DNA of 64,000 nt. Source: Nomia melanderi. Its lineage: Eukaryota; Arthropoda; Insecta; Hymenoptera; Halictidae. The DNA is taken from the NCBI RefSeq assembly GCF_051020985.1, contig NC_135000.1, forward strand, positions 21,854,784 through 21,918,783. Direction: 5' to 3'. Position numbers and translations under genes: made by a program. Below, in pieces: positions 34,525-47,492 of the stretch. A model generated the notes under the pieces. The model was not told the origin of the DNA. It worked only from the letters and a program-made list of their open reading frames with translations, and searched no databases. Every line of letters starts with the position of its first letter. Position 1 is the first letter of the stretch.

Positions 34525-34779
34525 ATGGCGGCCGGCGTTCACAAATTCCACGAGGACGATCCCCTGTGTCGCATTCCGACTGAATGCCGCGGGAGCCCGG
34601 TGCACGTATTCGGTCTCGATACGCCGCTAACGATAGGTCAAACGATATCGTCCGTGGAAAATGTGAATCGGAGAAAAACAGGATTGTGTTGGTTCGCGCG
34701 CGCGCGCGCGTACTTTCCACGCGGCGCGGTGCGGTGCGGCGCGCGGCTCCTTTCGTCGAGAAGGAAATTGCAAGGATAG
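34525..34779 (+). other. 84-codon open frame in a CpG pocket, possible alternative first exon
   Basis: A true ATG with A at -3 and G at +4 (good initiation context) opens 84 codons starting MAAGVHKFHEDD. The first 50 or so codons have mixed, protein-like composition; the last 30 run through a (CG)8 repeat and look spurious. No family recognised. If real, it would be the start of an alternative isoform spliced before the CG run, but the nearest phase-1 donor candidate is weak. Confidence 0.12.
34695..34710. repeat. (CG)8 run
   Basis: Sixteen alternating C and G bases, a strong Z-DNA-forming sequence. Confidence 0.95.
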
Positions 34780-37700
34780 GTGCTTGCGCCCGGCCGTCGG
34801 GATACCGGCTGGAACTCCTTAAAGCGGGATATCTCGATATCGCGAAACCCATTGTCGGACCCAACACGCCGCGCTTCCACTTACGATCACGTTTTCAACC
34901 TTTGCACTCGAGATCGTCTTCGTGGCGATGATAGTACACGCCGGCTCATATATCCTTCCGACGGGGAAAGAAACGATGGAACGGTGTATTTTATTTTTTA
35001 ATTATTGATCCCCGCGGGTACCGTTAAGTCGGAATGACGGTGTGTCGAGACTGTTTCCGATGATATCGTGCCTAGACCCATGGAATAGATCTACCGAAGT
35101 TTTTGAAGTCGGAGGTTTCTTATTATCTTCGTTGGTTTATCGTTTGCTGGCGGTGTTCTTTAAGGATTTATAGATTTATTTCGGGAACTATAGAGATGTA
35201 GGGAGTCTGGAAAGTAATTTTTAGTAGAACGTTTTAATCTCGAAGCATTATTAGCAAATATTGTTATTTAATGTGAAGTAAAGAAAATATTAGTGGCTTT
35301 GTTTTCAAGATTTCTATTGTTCTCTGTAATTCCAATTTACAGTTAGTTTGATCATTGACAGAACAAAGTCGATTACAGTATCTAGTGAATAATATAATGA
35401 AACTGGATAGAACGAAACTTTATTCGACTCTGTTCACATATTTTGCACGTAGAATTATCTCCAAGCTTGTGTATCGCCTACACATTTGCTCTCGGCGCGG
35501 AATGTATTAATCCACGTACAGAAATAATAAGCATAATGTGTCCTTTTCCCCGTTGAACATTGCAGTATCATGAATCTACGGCGATTATAGTAAATAAAAT
35601 TCAAGGCTCGAAGGTTCTCAGGCGTTAACAGGTGACTCAGAAAAAGCGCTGCGCCACGTGGTAACCGCTAGACGCTCGGAGCGGATTGAAATAGCACGTT
35701 GCGCTGTTATCTCGGGAAAAGGCTCAATATTTAAGCGAAGCAGGAAGACGGCGATAGGAAGAAAGATTATCGACCGGCGATTCCCGAGCCGGCCCATTGC
35801 CACGCTGCGATTCGATGTAGGACAGCATAGGCAAGAACGGCACTCTTGGCTCGTCACAGTCGTTACCAATTTAGATGTGTCCATTCGGATGCATCTGTAC
35901 ATACGCATTGTGTCGCTAGACTCATTAGCGGGCTACTCGTAAATGAGTCGAGCATTCTGCGCGATCGATCCGCCTGCTAATGAGATCAGAAACTATTTTT
36001 TTCGTGTTTTTTTTTCAATCAATCGTTCGGTCAACCGTGAACGGTTTTGTCATCGCGTCGCTTCTAATCCTAGACGGTGTAGAACATTTTTTTATCAATT
36101 AAATCCGAAAATTTAATTGATAGTTTCGAAGACGAGGGAATTTATTTGACGTAAAATCTACTGTTTTGTTGTTTAGAGGAATTTTGTACCGCAGTATGTC
36201 AAGTTCTATATGAAGATATAATTAAGAAAGTTTTATCCTTTCTCTGTTTGAACCTCTTTATTTACATGAATTATATCGACATATTTTCCTTCATTCTTAA
36301 AGATTCTTTCATTTCTAATATTTTGAAAAATTCTGATTTCTCCAGTAGAAAAGTGCTACCTCGTTTCCTACATTTGCCGTTCTTAACCTGTTTAACGGAG
36401 ATCACGAGTTAACTCGTCGTTCGTGTTCAGCTTCACCTTTTAATTGTTTTTCGTTATCATTATTTTACCGATAAACCTTCCACTTCATTGAGTCATATTA
36501 TTTGTATTGCCATAAAGTACATTACATCCGCTACAAAATATTGACAAGACTTTGCAAGTGTTTATACCGGTAAAAACACGCTGACCACATTAAACGACCG
36601 CAATACTCGATAAACACCGCGCAAACAGTGAAAGAATTCATCGTGTCTTAATTTCACTGAATTTCTCCCTTCCACTCCGTACGGAATATCGATGAGCGAC
36701 GTTCCTCGTGAGAAAAGGCCAACGAGTTAATTCGAACGACGCCGGTCTCAACTGGTTCGCACGAAACGCGATCCACGACCCCCAAAGGCCGCGCTTCGCG
36801 GCGAACGCGCGCGCGAAAAACTCGCCGGGCCGCGTTCCACGCCCGACTCAGTCGCGAATTACGAATCCACGATCGTCGGCGTCGATTGACCCTGCTGCTT
36901 TCATCAGGATCAATTTCTTCCATTTACTTTCTCACTTTTTTAACACCATTTCACCATTCTTGTTCGGTTTCCTTCTACTTAATCGTATCTTAAGTTCAAG
37001 ATCACTTAAATTTAAGAATTTTAGAAGAAACTTGTTTCTAACGTACAACCTAATTTTTTCAATTAATTTGAAATTTCTCCAGCTTATCTTCATTTTGCCT
37101 AAGGTAATTTGAAGTGAAGAATTTTATAAAAGGCTTGTTACTAGTCTACACCTCATTCTTTTAGCACCGTTTTGTTTATTAATTTTAATCTTCATTTTAC
37201 TCAAGATCATTTGAGTTTGAGAATTTTATGAAAAGCTTGTTACCAGCCAATGTGTACCTATTTTTTTCAAATAATATTACAGAAATGTAGAAACGAGAAG
37301 TGCATCAAGGATGATCCCTACGTTAACAATGATTTATACTCACAATTTCCGTCTTTCCTTTCTGTCAAATCAATCTTAACAAGATTCTGAAAAGATTAAT
37401 TGTCACTCGTGTACAATTTTGATTGTAATTTTATCGGAAGAGGGTATGAACGAGCATTCGTTCAATTCGTGTAAACACACCATAAAACGTTGAGAGGAGC
37501 GCGAGCGCGGAATCCTCAGAAAGTCGCGTCGCTGCGGGTTTGCCGCGTAAGGAGGGAAAGAAGGAAAAAAGAGAGGAATTTCGCGGCGGAGCAGGTGTCA
37601 TCGCCGCGAAGGGAGGAGAAGGAAAAGGAATAATCGGGTGCACGTTGTTACGCAACCCGCCGGCCGACGCACACGACATTTTCGAGGACCCTTTCTCCCC

Positions 37701-39589
37701 TTTCTCCGCGCGGGAGCGATCGCTGGAATCGCACCGGCGCGAAAGTTTTTCGCCATTGACGCGTTTCACAATCGCCTCAACAGCTGACTGTTCTCCGCTC
37801 GCGTTCCTCGTGGCTCCGATTTTTTCCTAAAAGGTTCGAACCCGAAATTCTTTTCACCGATACTTGCTCGAAACGATTGCTTAATCGATAATCGTTTATT
37901 CGGGATTGCAAATGTATTTCATTGGTTAAGTGAAAACTAGATGAAACAAGTTTGCAACGATTACAGTTGCATAGATCGCACAATTTTACACTGGGAATCA
38001 CGAAATGGGGAAACAGAATGATATTCTCTGTATTAACAGTTTCGGCAGGATGGATTCGTATAAAAACGAATGAAATTCTATGAAAGTTTTTATTCTATTC
38101 TGCGTGGAATATCTTTATAGGCCGTGAAATACCGTGAAAGTCCACGGGCGAATTATAAATTTTATTCAGTGCTTTGAACGCGCGATGAGTTTTTTTTTCG
38201 TGAATTTATGTTTCTTATTTTATGTTATGGACATTTCTAACTTACCAGCTGATAAACATCACGAGCTAAGCCAGTGTCTATTGTGTTTAGAAAGTTAATA
38301 AAGGCTTAATTTTCTTTGAAAGGCGCGCGTAAACATTTCTTATTAGAACTTCGAAACGCCATAAATAGATTTATTGTATTGCAGCCAATAAGTAGATTCA
38401 TGCGTAAAGAGAAATGTGGATAGGATTGCGCGATATAAATCTGTAGCTCGGCGATTTTTCGTTGATAAAGATTCATCTCGGATAATTAACGTGGACGCTC
38501 TTTAAACCAGGAGAAAGCGCGATCCGCTACGTGATAAGTGCGAGGAAAATTTGAATTCCATTTTTATTACGGTCGTATCAAAGGTTTATGGAAGATGTTC
38601 GAGTTTTTTCTTCGCTGAAAACGTTTGAACGTAGAAAGCTAGGGGAAAGGGCATTGTAGCTTGAGACGGACGATAAGATTGCGTAAGGCGAGTCCGACGA
38701 CTATGACTACGACCCGGCTCTTGCTATGACGTGATCACCATACAACCGTGATCATTAATGTCCGCGGCGTGCCGACACGAATTGTAAAGTTAGAATAATG
38801 TTTTATGGTGTACTGGCGTAACGGTTTCTCGGTATTTTTAGCACGGATACCCTGAAACTGTGGGAAAACGATAAAGGCGAAGACAACAATTTCTTTTTTA
38901 TATAAACAAAAAACGCGATTCTATATAAACTTCTCTGCTTTCTTTTCTTACGCAAGCTGGCGTTGTACTTCATGACTTAATCGATGTCAATGAAGTACAG
39001 CGTGCTGAATGTAATTTTGAATTTTGTTCTTCGAACATCTCTCGGTAGACGTTACATAGAGCAAAATCTAGATTGCAATAGTTTTACCCCGGATTAGTGT
39101 TAGCAAGATCATCTCCACCATCTTTATCACTGATTTTTTCTCCACTTTGTTATCAAAGCGTTTTGGTCAATTGATAAGATAAAAAATGTACACTCTTCGG
39201 CTTACTATTGCTTTGCGCTATTTCGCTGCACCTAATCCAGATATTAATGTAATTCGCTTTATTGCTTTACCGTTAATTGTATAACACCAAATGTATTCGA
39301 ACGTTACAGAATGTTGCAGGTGTAAATTTAATCTAATGAACATGTAAAATCCATGAAATGGTATATGTTTAAAGTAACCTTTGTTATTATTGCAATTCCC
39401 ACAAAACCCAAAAGGATTTCCATTATTTCGCAGTACCAAACCCGCAAACAACAAAATTGATCTCGAACATACAAGGTTAAGGGTCGATTAAACACTTAAA
39501 CGATACAATTTCCAATATATTCGAAAAGCGGAGGTAACCGTTATATTAGCAATCGAAATGTTTGCGTTAGTTCAAACTCGAATATCGTG

Positions 39590-40165
39590 ATACTTTTACG
39601 TGAACGTTTCATTTCCAAAACAAATCGACGCGAGTATTAAAAAAAATTGAGATACAATGCAATTTTTACAAATTTTCCCGAAAGCGTAACGAGTCTTGGT
39701 TAGGCTAGTCATATAAAAAAAGAATTCAAAATTGGTACTCGAGTACTCAGTGACTAATATAAGGGTTGAACACGATTTGGCGAGCCAGTGGCGCACACGT
39801 AACGCAACGTGAAAAAAAAACACAAATAGACGCGAGTTTTAAAAGGAATTGAGATCAAAAGCAAGTCTGTCAAATTTTCCTAAAAACGTAATGAATCGTA
39901 AAAGAAAATTTCGAAATTTATGGTTGCCGACATAGGGGTTAAACGATTTGGCGAACGAGCCGCCCGCACGTAACATAACACGAAAATGAACACAAATCGA
40001 TGCGAGTATCAAAAGAAATTGAGACACAGAGCAATTCTGTCAAATTTTCTTAAAAACGTAATGAATCGTAAAAGAAAATTTCGAAATTTATGGTTACCAA
40101 CATAAGGGTTAAACGATTTGGCGAACGAGCGGCTCGCACGTAACGCAACATGAAAAGAAACACTG
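39590..40165. repeat. Tandem repeat, three copies, 170-202 bp unit
   Basis: The anchor CGACGCGAG (or variants) occurs at about 39625, 39827 and 39997. Copies two and three are 170 bp apart and about 90% alike, including CGTAATGAATCGTAAAAG and AAACGATTTGGCGAACGAGC. The first is older and carries about 30 extra bases. The array stops exactly where a CpG-rich pocket (40166-40560) starts. Confidence 0.9.
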
Positions 40166-40627
40166 TCAGCGTCGCAGCAGCAGCGTGTAGGGTAGCGTGG
40201 ACAGAAGCTGGGTTGGGCAAGGCAGGGCAGGGCAGGGCCGGGTGGAGAAATCGATCGTCGTGTTTACCCGGCGGCCGCGTCGCGACGCTGCGGGTTTCGT
40301 CGCCGCGCGCGATTTCGCGCTCGAGTACGCGAACTTCGCGCTTTCCAGCTAGCGCGCGCACCAGCCGGAGAAAGAGAGAGGGTCCCGGTTTACGTAATCG
40401 CATCCTGCGTGAACACGATAGCCCGATCTCGTAGCGGCGCTTATTTATACGCGCGCGCGCCGGCTGGAAAACTCGCCTCGAGGAAACAGGGCCGACGCAG
40501 CCGCGATTTCCCGCGAACACGCGCTGAGAAGTCGATCCGTTGCGCGATGCACTGGCGGTTTAACAAGGTGATTAAAGGTTTGTGAGAACTCGGATCGGAT
40601 CGGATTGGGTTCCTAAAAAGATCAGAT

Positions 40628-40650
40628 TTAACAATAGGTTTACGGACGGT
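40628..40650 (+). mobile_element. Solo end of the 2754-type TTAA MITE
   Basis: TTAACAATAGGTTTACGGAC lines up with the terminal repeat of the 187-bp element. No matching opposite end is visible nearby, so it is a truncated or decayed copy. Confidence 0.5.
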
Positions 40651-41113
40651 CCTCGTACGGTTTATATCACTGCTCTTAAAAAAGTTGATGTTTGTTCGTT
40701 TAGATTGTGGAAGTTAGAGGCTTGGAAATAGATGATTGAGGTACATGCTGGTGTAATCGCGTTAATCAAAGTCAATAGTTATTAAGTAGTGTTTATAAAA
40801 TTTGATATAATTGTCAAATTGACGCGTTTTGTGAAACTACTGTTAAGTAAAAAACTCAAACTTCACTGTTAAGTGAAAGAGAATAATAACGAATGGGATA
40901 AAGTTTGATAAATTATTGTTTGGATAATTTTGGGAATTCTGCGAACCCGACTTGAACTCGAAAAAAGATGCGCGATCTAACCTGATATTTTTGGATTCTT
41001 AAATTTGGCTTGGAAATGCTTCTCAGAAAGAAGGTTTAATGTTAGCCCTTTGCGAACGGTGCCGAGACGGACTCGACGTTGAATTTTACTATTTTAATTA
41101 TTAAGTTGGTTAG

Positions 41114-41279
41114 AATAGTGGTCTAACTACTATTTCTTGGAGAATGATCTTGGAGTAATAGAATATTAATATTAGGAACAATGTTGTTCATAATATTAAT
41201 TATTATTGATTATTAATATCAGTAATTGTAATATCAGTTTTTAATTAATCCAAGAACTAATAGTAGTTGGACCATTATT
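41114..41279. repeat. Long imperfect inverted repeat (hairpin), about 166 bp
   Basis: The left arm at 41114-41141 (core GGTCTAACTACTATT) pairs with the right arm at 41249-41279 (core AATAGTAGTTGGACC) over about 28 bp with few mismatches. The loop holds nested AT-rich palindromes, including GAACAATGTTGTTC. It could be a foldback element or a transcribed hairpin. Confidence 0.7.
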
Positions 41280-44200
41280 ATTACTATAATTATTTGTAAT
41301 ATCATAACTGTATCATATAACAATACCACCTCAGTGCTTCCCAATTGTTCTTGAATAAATAATTAAAGTGTTATGTTAAACTAGAATTGAATTAAACGGC
41401 GTTGACGCAAGCTTCGGTGAGAAACCAAGAACACTTTGAACTAGGAAGGGTTGGATTGCTCTTTCGCCGGTGCGAAAGTGTTTCAACGATTGCTGTAGAA
41501 AGATCGTAATTCAAAATTAGACCGAGGGTACTTGCGAAAGTATAGTTTGAAAGATTAATTCGCCGAAATTTGAATGAGATGGAAGTTTGAGAGTTTAATA
41601 TCTTTATTGGATTATAAACGGAATTAAAGAAATTTTAATTTCTCTGAAATAACGGTAGAAACGATTGATTTCAATCCTGCCGAGTTACCATTTTTTAAAT
41701 TTCATTTTCCAATAATTAATATAGCTACTGTTTATAGCATCATGTCTATCTTAATATGTATTATATACCTTTTACATAATTTTAATTAATATTCTTCTTT
41801 CTCTTCTTTGAACATTATTTTAAATTGCACCCTTTGATCCCAGTACAATGACATACTTGAACCGCCCAAACAGCCGTTTACTTCGCGCAAACCAAATACC
41901 TTGAAAATCGAAGTTATTACTTTATACGTGTAATTTATTCATATTTTGAGCAATGTTTTTAGTGCAGCAATAAAATGCAGAAAACGGTAAAACGACGCTC
42001 AGGAAATCGATGAAGAGGATCCGCCGTATAAAATATGTGACTCGATGAGTTATGTCCGCATCAATTACCATATAACATGATCTTTAATCTTTAATAAAAG
42101 AAACTGACGGATGCACGCTTTTAAAGGCCCGTGTTTCTCGAGCAAATTGCAACTTGTAATTTGAACCGCCGATTGCTGTACACCGTCGTAATTTTTACGG
42201 GGAAATATTGTCTGCCTTAAATATTCATCGCATCGATCACCGGTCTCCGGATGTCTATGCGGATTCATAATTTTCGAGGTAAAGTTTCAAGTGTGGGCGT
42301 CAAAGAGAAATTCGCTTTCTTCATTACAGAGTTTTATTAAAATCGACGGAACCGGGCAATATTTTAAGATTTTATTGCGAAATTAATTTCATTCCGTTTC
42401 GCGCTACGCAAACGCATAAAATTCCCCCGGTCTGTTCGTCGCGTTCACGAACAAACGGAACATTTCTCGTAAATTACATTCCAAAGTATAATCGACGAGC
42501 AATACTAATTTTTAACATCGATTGCATCTATTACATAAGCCGGGCGCAAATCTGATTACTCCATTGACCCTTTATATCTGGCAGTTTCCTTAAATTTTCA
42601 TTAAAATACTGTTCTCCTTTATACCCATTTTTATGCCTCGAGAAAAAAAAACATTTATATTCAACACGTGTGTGACTTTAACAGCCTTTAAACTACCTAA
42701 AATAAAGATCGCGATAAAACAATGAAATTAATGCAATTCAGATCGTAAAGGGTTAAAGGGATCGTTAAGCGTTCTAAGGTGTTAATAACGTCGTAAAAAT
42801 TGTTCCAAATATCAAATGCAGAGTGGAACCTCGATTAGCCGATTTAATCAGTTGATTAACAATCTAAATAAACGATGGTTTGAAAAAATATTCATCGAAG
42901 CATGTTTGCAACATTTGATCGTATTTATCGTAAGGTGTAATCTGAGACTCCAAATTATTGAATTTATAGATGATAAAGATTGAATGATATAAATTTCGAG
43001 GAATAGTGACTTGATTAATCGAAATCCTATAACTTTCAACTCTTATACTACCAACTAAAATATTTTGATTCAATCAAATTTTAATATTGCATTACTTTAG
43101 CACAAGTTTTATTTTCAATGCAAAAATCTCACCGAGAGTATTAACAGAAAAACTACGGAACGGATGAAAAGAATCCATTCCTGAATTCTTCTTTCACAAT
43201 TATTAAGAAAGTGATAGACACTTTTATAAAAAGATACCCAAGTAATTGATTTAGTACCACGTAAACTGAATTACAAGTTAATATTGTCCCAACAGATGTA
43301 TTCTTATTGTTAGTGTTTCCATAGCGAAGTTTAGAAAACTCAACTTGATTGATCCGTAGTTCTACTATTAAAAAGAAATAAATCTTGTTGGAATGTCTTC
43401 AGAACATTTATATAATATATTAAATTGTACAGAAGAAAATTTCAAAATAGGTCTCTGGTTGCTGATAAGAGTTAAGAGCGAAAGTTCTAATAGCAGACAT
43501 CTATAATCCCGTTCTGGATTCGTCGAATAATTACAATTACCTACGCGCGTATAGAGAAGTGCGTGCGTTCCCGGCGAACGGAGGGAACAGACAAGCGGTC
43601 ACGTTGCACGCTGCCGAACAATACCAACAACCGTGTCGTCGATCTCCAATACCGCGGCGCGGCATGGCAATAAAAAGAGCATGCTTTCATGATAACGCGC
43701 CGTCTGACGCAAAGTTTCCCGTCGTACTCAGCGGCACGGTGTTCCGTCTCCTTAAAGCGGACTCGCGTTATTCGCTTGGGCCTCGTTAAATCACGCTCTC
43801 AAGGTAACTTCTAGACATGGAAACACCGAGCACGGTTTATCGAACTCCCGTTTCCGATCTTTTCCATTGTCGAGCGGAAAACGTTCGTTGTTCAATGCCG
43901 GGCAAAACGGTCTGTTCCACGACGATGGAAAAAAGCCTCGAACCTGCGGCGCACGATGGACGCTAATGGCGGCTGAATAATTTTTATCATACGGCCGATA
44001 GGTCATCAGGCGTCGAACAACGGACATTATTCCGCGTGTTCGTGTTAAGTGATTGGAACGGAATCATGGGTACATAAACAATAGGAAAATGAGAATTGCT
44101 GTACGGTAGACTGTTCGACAGTGAAAATTCACAATCGGTAATCTAGATGTGTTCATTCAGAAGCTTCGGTATTGTTTGTTTTGAAATATTCAGGGAATCA

Positions 44201-44340
44201 GCTTGTACTATTCGTTGCTATGAAACATTGATCAACGTGTTATTATCTAAAGAAGACATCGTCTCGAGAAAAATATCAATTAGCGCGTTATCGTCTGAAC
44301 AAGATAAACCGGAGCACACGAAAACTCGGCTCTTCGGTTA

Positions 44341-45850
44341 ATAGCACCGGCGAGGGTGGGACGTTAGAGGTGAAACGTTAGAGGTGAAACTCGCGCAGAA
44401 ATGATCCGCGATTTGCAGCGAAGATGGCGCGAACAAGCCAGCCAGGGACGCCGCGGCGCGGTTTTCTCGTAGTTCGGCTAGACGAGAAAAGACGGGGATA
44501 GAAGCGGCCGCTAACGTTCGCGGCATCGTGTTTCCTCAATTAACTCCGGCCAAGGGAAAAGGGTTGGCCTCGCCGAGGATCGTATCGATCGATGTTTCTG
44601 GTTACACCGAAACGCGCTCTTGTAACCGGTTATTTTTACTGGAACGCGGCGAACGTGAATTTTTAAAACGCCGGGGATGAGAGCGCGAGCCTGCGCGAAC
44701 GAAAAAGAAACACGCCGTGCGAGTTACACGTCGCGCGACTTTCCAACCGTCGAAGACACGATCGGGCCGAAAAAGAGGATCCTCCAGCGCGCCTAGTTCC
44801 CAACGAGAATACCTTTCAGCGAAATCCAAATTCGCCAACTAAAAGAATGAAAACAAGGGGAATAAGAAGAACGGGACTCGCGCGGCCGCGAAACGCGAAT
44901 CGGGAAAAGGCAACGGGGATCGGCGAAATCGCGACGAAAGCCGCGCGAATGAGAACCGCTGCGCGAGCAGCCTTGGCTGAAGTTGTCGAACCCGCGACCC
45001 AGTTACACGCTCGTGCCAACACAAACGCGTTTCTCACCCACACCTCTCGGAGGTGCATGCACTGTGCAGTGCACGCCGATGCGCGCACAACTTCCCCTCC
45101 GCCCGCTGCCTCCCCCTACCATCATCATCACTGTCTCTCTCTCACTCCTGTCTCTCTCTCTTTTTCTCTATCTCTTTCTCTCTCTCTCTCTCTCTTTCTC
45201 TCTATCTCCTTCTCTCTCTCTCCCTCTTTCTCTTTCTCTCTGTTGCACCGTGTTCCTCCTACTCTTTTTCTCGACCCTCTTTTTCTAGCCAGTCACGACA
45301 CTTCTTCGTCCCTCCTCGTGCACACATACATACACACGGGCGCGCATATGCATACACACGTGGACACGAATCTGCACACACGCTCGTTTTCCTCGTCCTC
45401 CTCGCTGCATTTTCTCTCCCTCGCCGTTTTTCTCTCCGCTATCCGCCGCCATTCCCCTCCCGCCCCTACTCCTCTCGCCCCTCGCCGTTTTCACTGCCTC
45501 CTTCTTCCTCACGCGGATGACTCGTATCTCTTTCCGCGGCGTAACGTCGTCTCCGTCGCTCATCTCTCTCGCGGAACGCGCGGGCTCCTCTCTGTGTATC
45601 ACACGCTGCGGCCCGCTGTTCCACCCCCTCCTCGAGGATCGCGACGCGGGCACACGCACGCATCGTCATCGTCGCATCGCGCACTTTCCTCGGCTTTCGT
45701 CGGCCCCCCGATCGACGGTTACGGAAATACGCGGCCGACGATCGGAGTTTTCAACCCCCTCGATGACGACGCTGGGGATGAATCGATGATTTCGCCCCTT
45801 TCTGGCGCGGATTTTTTCCCCTGTCGTCGGTAGGCGGCAGACAGTGCCTC
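44341..45850. promoter_or_regulatory. CpG-rich island with CT tract in intron 1
   Basis: CpG-rich throughout, with a CT-rich microsatellite at 45133-45241 and ACAC-type sequence at 45320-45380. A 328-codon frame at 44847-45833 exists only because the CT repeat has no stops. Candidate regulatory island; no coding exon. Confidence 0.3.
45133..45241. repeat. (CT)n microsatellite, imperfect
   Basis: A CT-dinucleotide tract interrupted by TTT, CC and TA. Confidence 0.95.
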
Positions 45851-47136
45851 TTGTGCGATTTTTCTTTTTGCGATTTTTTATGGGACGGGTACTGTAGTTT
45901 TTTTAATGATTCGGGTAATGGAGATGTTATCGGTATGACTTGCGGGAGAGATGTTGCGTTTGAGGTGATATGTTTGTATTGAGAAAAGTGGGGATGATTC
46001 CGAATTTTGAATGATTTTGGGTGCTTTGTCGGAGATTGATTTTGTTGATGATGTTATGGGTAAGGGAAGATTTTATCGAATTAAATAGTGCGGAAATTAT
46101 ATATGTTTTTCTGTGTTTAAGAGTGTTGTATTGGGTGTATGATGATATGGGGAATTGTGGATCAATGTTGATGTCGCGGTCTGAAAGAGTATAAAGTTTG
46201 ATGGATTCTGGCAACTTAAGGAGCACCACAGTTTTTGCGCTTTATGCATTCCTCATTTAATTTGGCAACACGACTTGACTTTCAGAGTTTTTAGCATTTC
46301 AAAAACAAAAGCAGGAAACTCTCCAATCAGCGGTAATCAAATTTTCAAGTACCGAGAAAGAAAGATCCTAACGGACCTCTTAAATTATTACTAAGAGCAG
46401 AAACTGAAATAAGCTTTTCCGCAAACAGTCAGCAATCGCAATATGATTCCGCCTGTCACAGAGAATCCTACCGCCGTTTAAATAATTACCTTCAGAAGAA
46501 AGTAAAATAAACTTCTTTGCTACATCCAGTAACGGCGAACAGGCGCTCCGTGAGAAAGAAGGATGTTTACTTAATCTTTAACGTTTCCGCGATGCGATTC
46601 TCGCGTGGAATTTTTTCTCTAATATTCACAATTTATTTTAAACAGTTAGCTACAACGATATACCATTAACGTACTCATATTACTCATAAATATAATGTAA
46701 ATAAGATCAATATTTATAACGTTTTGGAATAAAAAGATTCAGTTCGTTCAAAGTGTAAAACATTGATAAATAACGCTCTAAAAAAATCCCTTTTCACAAA
46801 CAGATCCATCCACAGATATTCAAGGAGTACTTTGCACACAACATCAATCACTTCTGTCCTATCGGTTTAAATGCAAGTGCATCATGGGCAACGAAACTAA
46901 TCCTCAAAAAACATTGCAATAACATTCAAAAGAATAATCGCTACTCCTACTTGTTATAACAACCTGAAAATTAACAATTAATTTTAATACTCATTAGTGC
47001 AATCTTCACAACACGGAACAAGTTCATTTAAACCGCAATAAATGAATTCCCATTCAACATGCAAGTTCAACATTAACTCCAATTATTTACATCCAATTAT
47101 AATCATACCGTAACTTGAACTCACGACCCTTTAATG
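45851..47136. other. Intron stretch, nothing recognised
   Basis: AT-rich unique DNA without exon, repeat or element signatures. Confidence 0.5.
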
Positions 47137-47492
47137 AAAGTAAACCATATCCTGAACACTCGCATCCAGACAACAATCCGAGAACAAAATTACGAACGCC
47201 GCAACACGAGGCAAGAAGCGCACCCTGGGACCGCGTGTTCGCACGAAACAATGACTCAAAAAGTAGAAATCAGCCACAAAACAACATTCTATATTAGTTC
47301 TTGTGTTATCCAGTGAAAAAGTAAAACATCCGAAAAACTCGCATCCAGAGAACACAGTCCTGAAACGAAATTACGATAACGAACGCGCGCCGGAGACATG
47401 GCGCAAGAGGCACCTCTGGGGACCGCGTGTCCACACGAAACAATGACTCAAAAAGTAGAAGTCGGTTACGAAACAACATTCTATATTAGTTC
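47137..47492. repeat. Tandem duplication, about 180-192 bp unit
   Basis: ACAACATTCTATATTAGTTC ends both copies at 47300 and 47492 (step 192), and CGCATCCAGA begins both at 47161 and 47340 (step 179), so the second copy has gained about 13 bases. Each copy carries an AP-1-type TGACTCA. The array lies 60 bases before a CpG-rich pocket. Confidence 0.9.

Larger units (their letters stand above)
32771..39590. other. Intron stretch with a CpG-rich pocket at 34.4-34.95 kb
   Basis: Mostly AT-rich unique DNA. It holds the ecdysone-element-like site at 33201, a short hairpin at 33447-33512, the CpG pocket with an open frame at 34525 and a smaller GC-rich pocket at 36660-36900. No exon is recognised. 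Confidence 0.45.
40166..44340. other. Intron stretch: CpG pocket, then AT-rich DNA
   Basis: Positions 40166-40560 are CpG-rich with a (CG)-alternating run at 40450-40461. A solo TTAA-element end lies at 40628 (TTAACAATAGGTTTACGGAC, matching the 2754-2940 element terminus at about 18 of 20). The rest is AT-rich with a hairpin at 41114-41279. No exon recognised. Confidence 0.5.

Noticed and set aside
37832..37842. GGTTCGAACCC, resembling a tRNA B box
   Set aside because: No A box, acceptor-stem pairing or anticodon arm upstream; the match is a chance palindrome.
44847..45833. 328-codon plus-strand open frame
   Set aside because: Leu/Ser/Phe repeats come from the CT tract at 45133-45241; the rest is CpG-rich and unlike any family.
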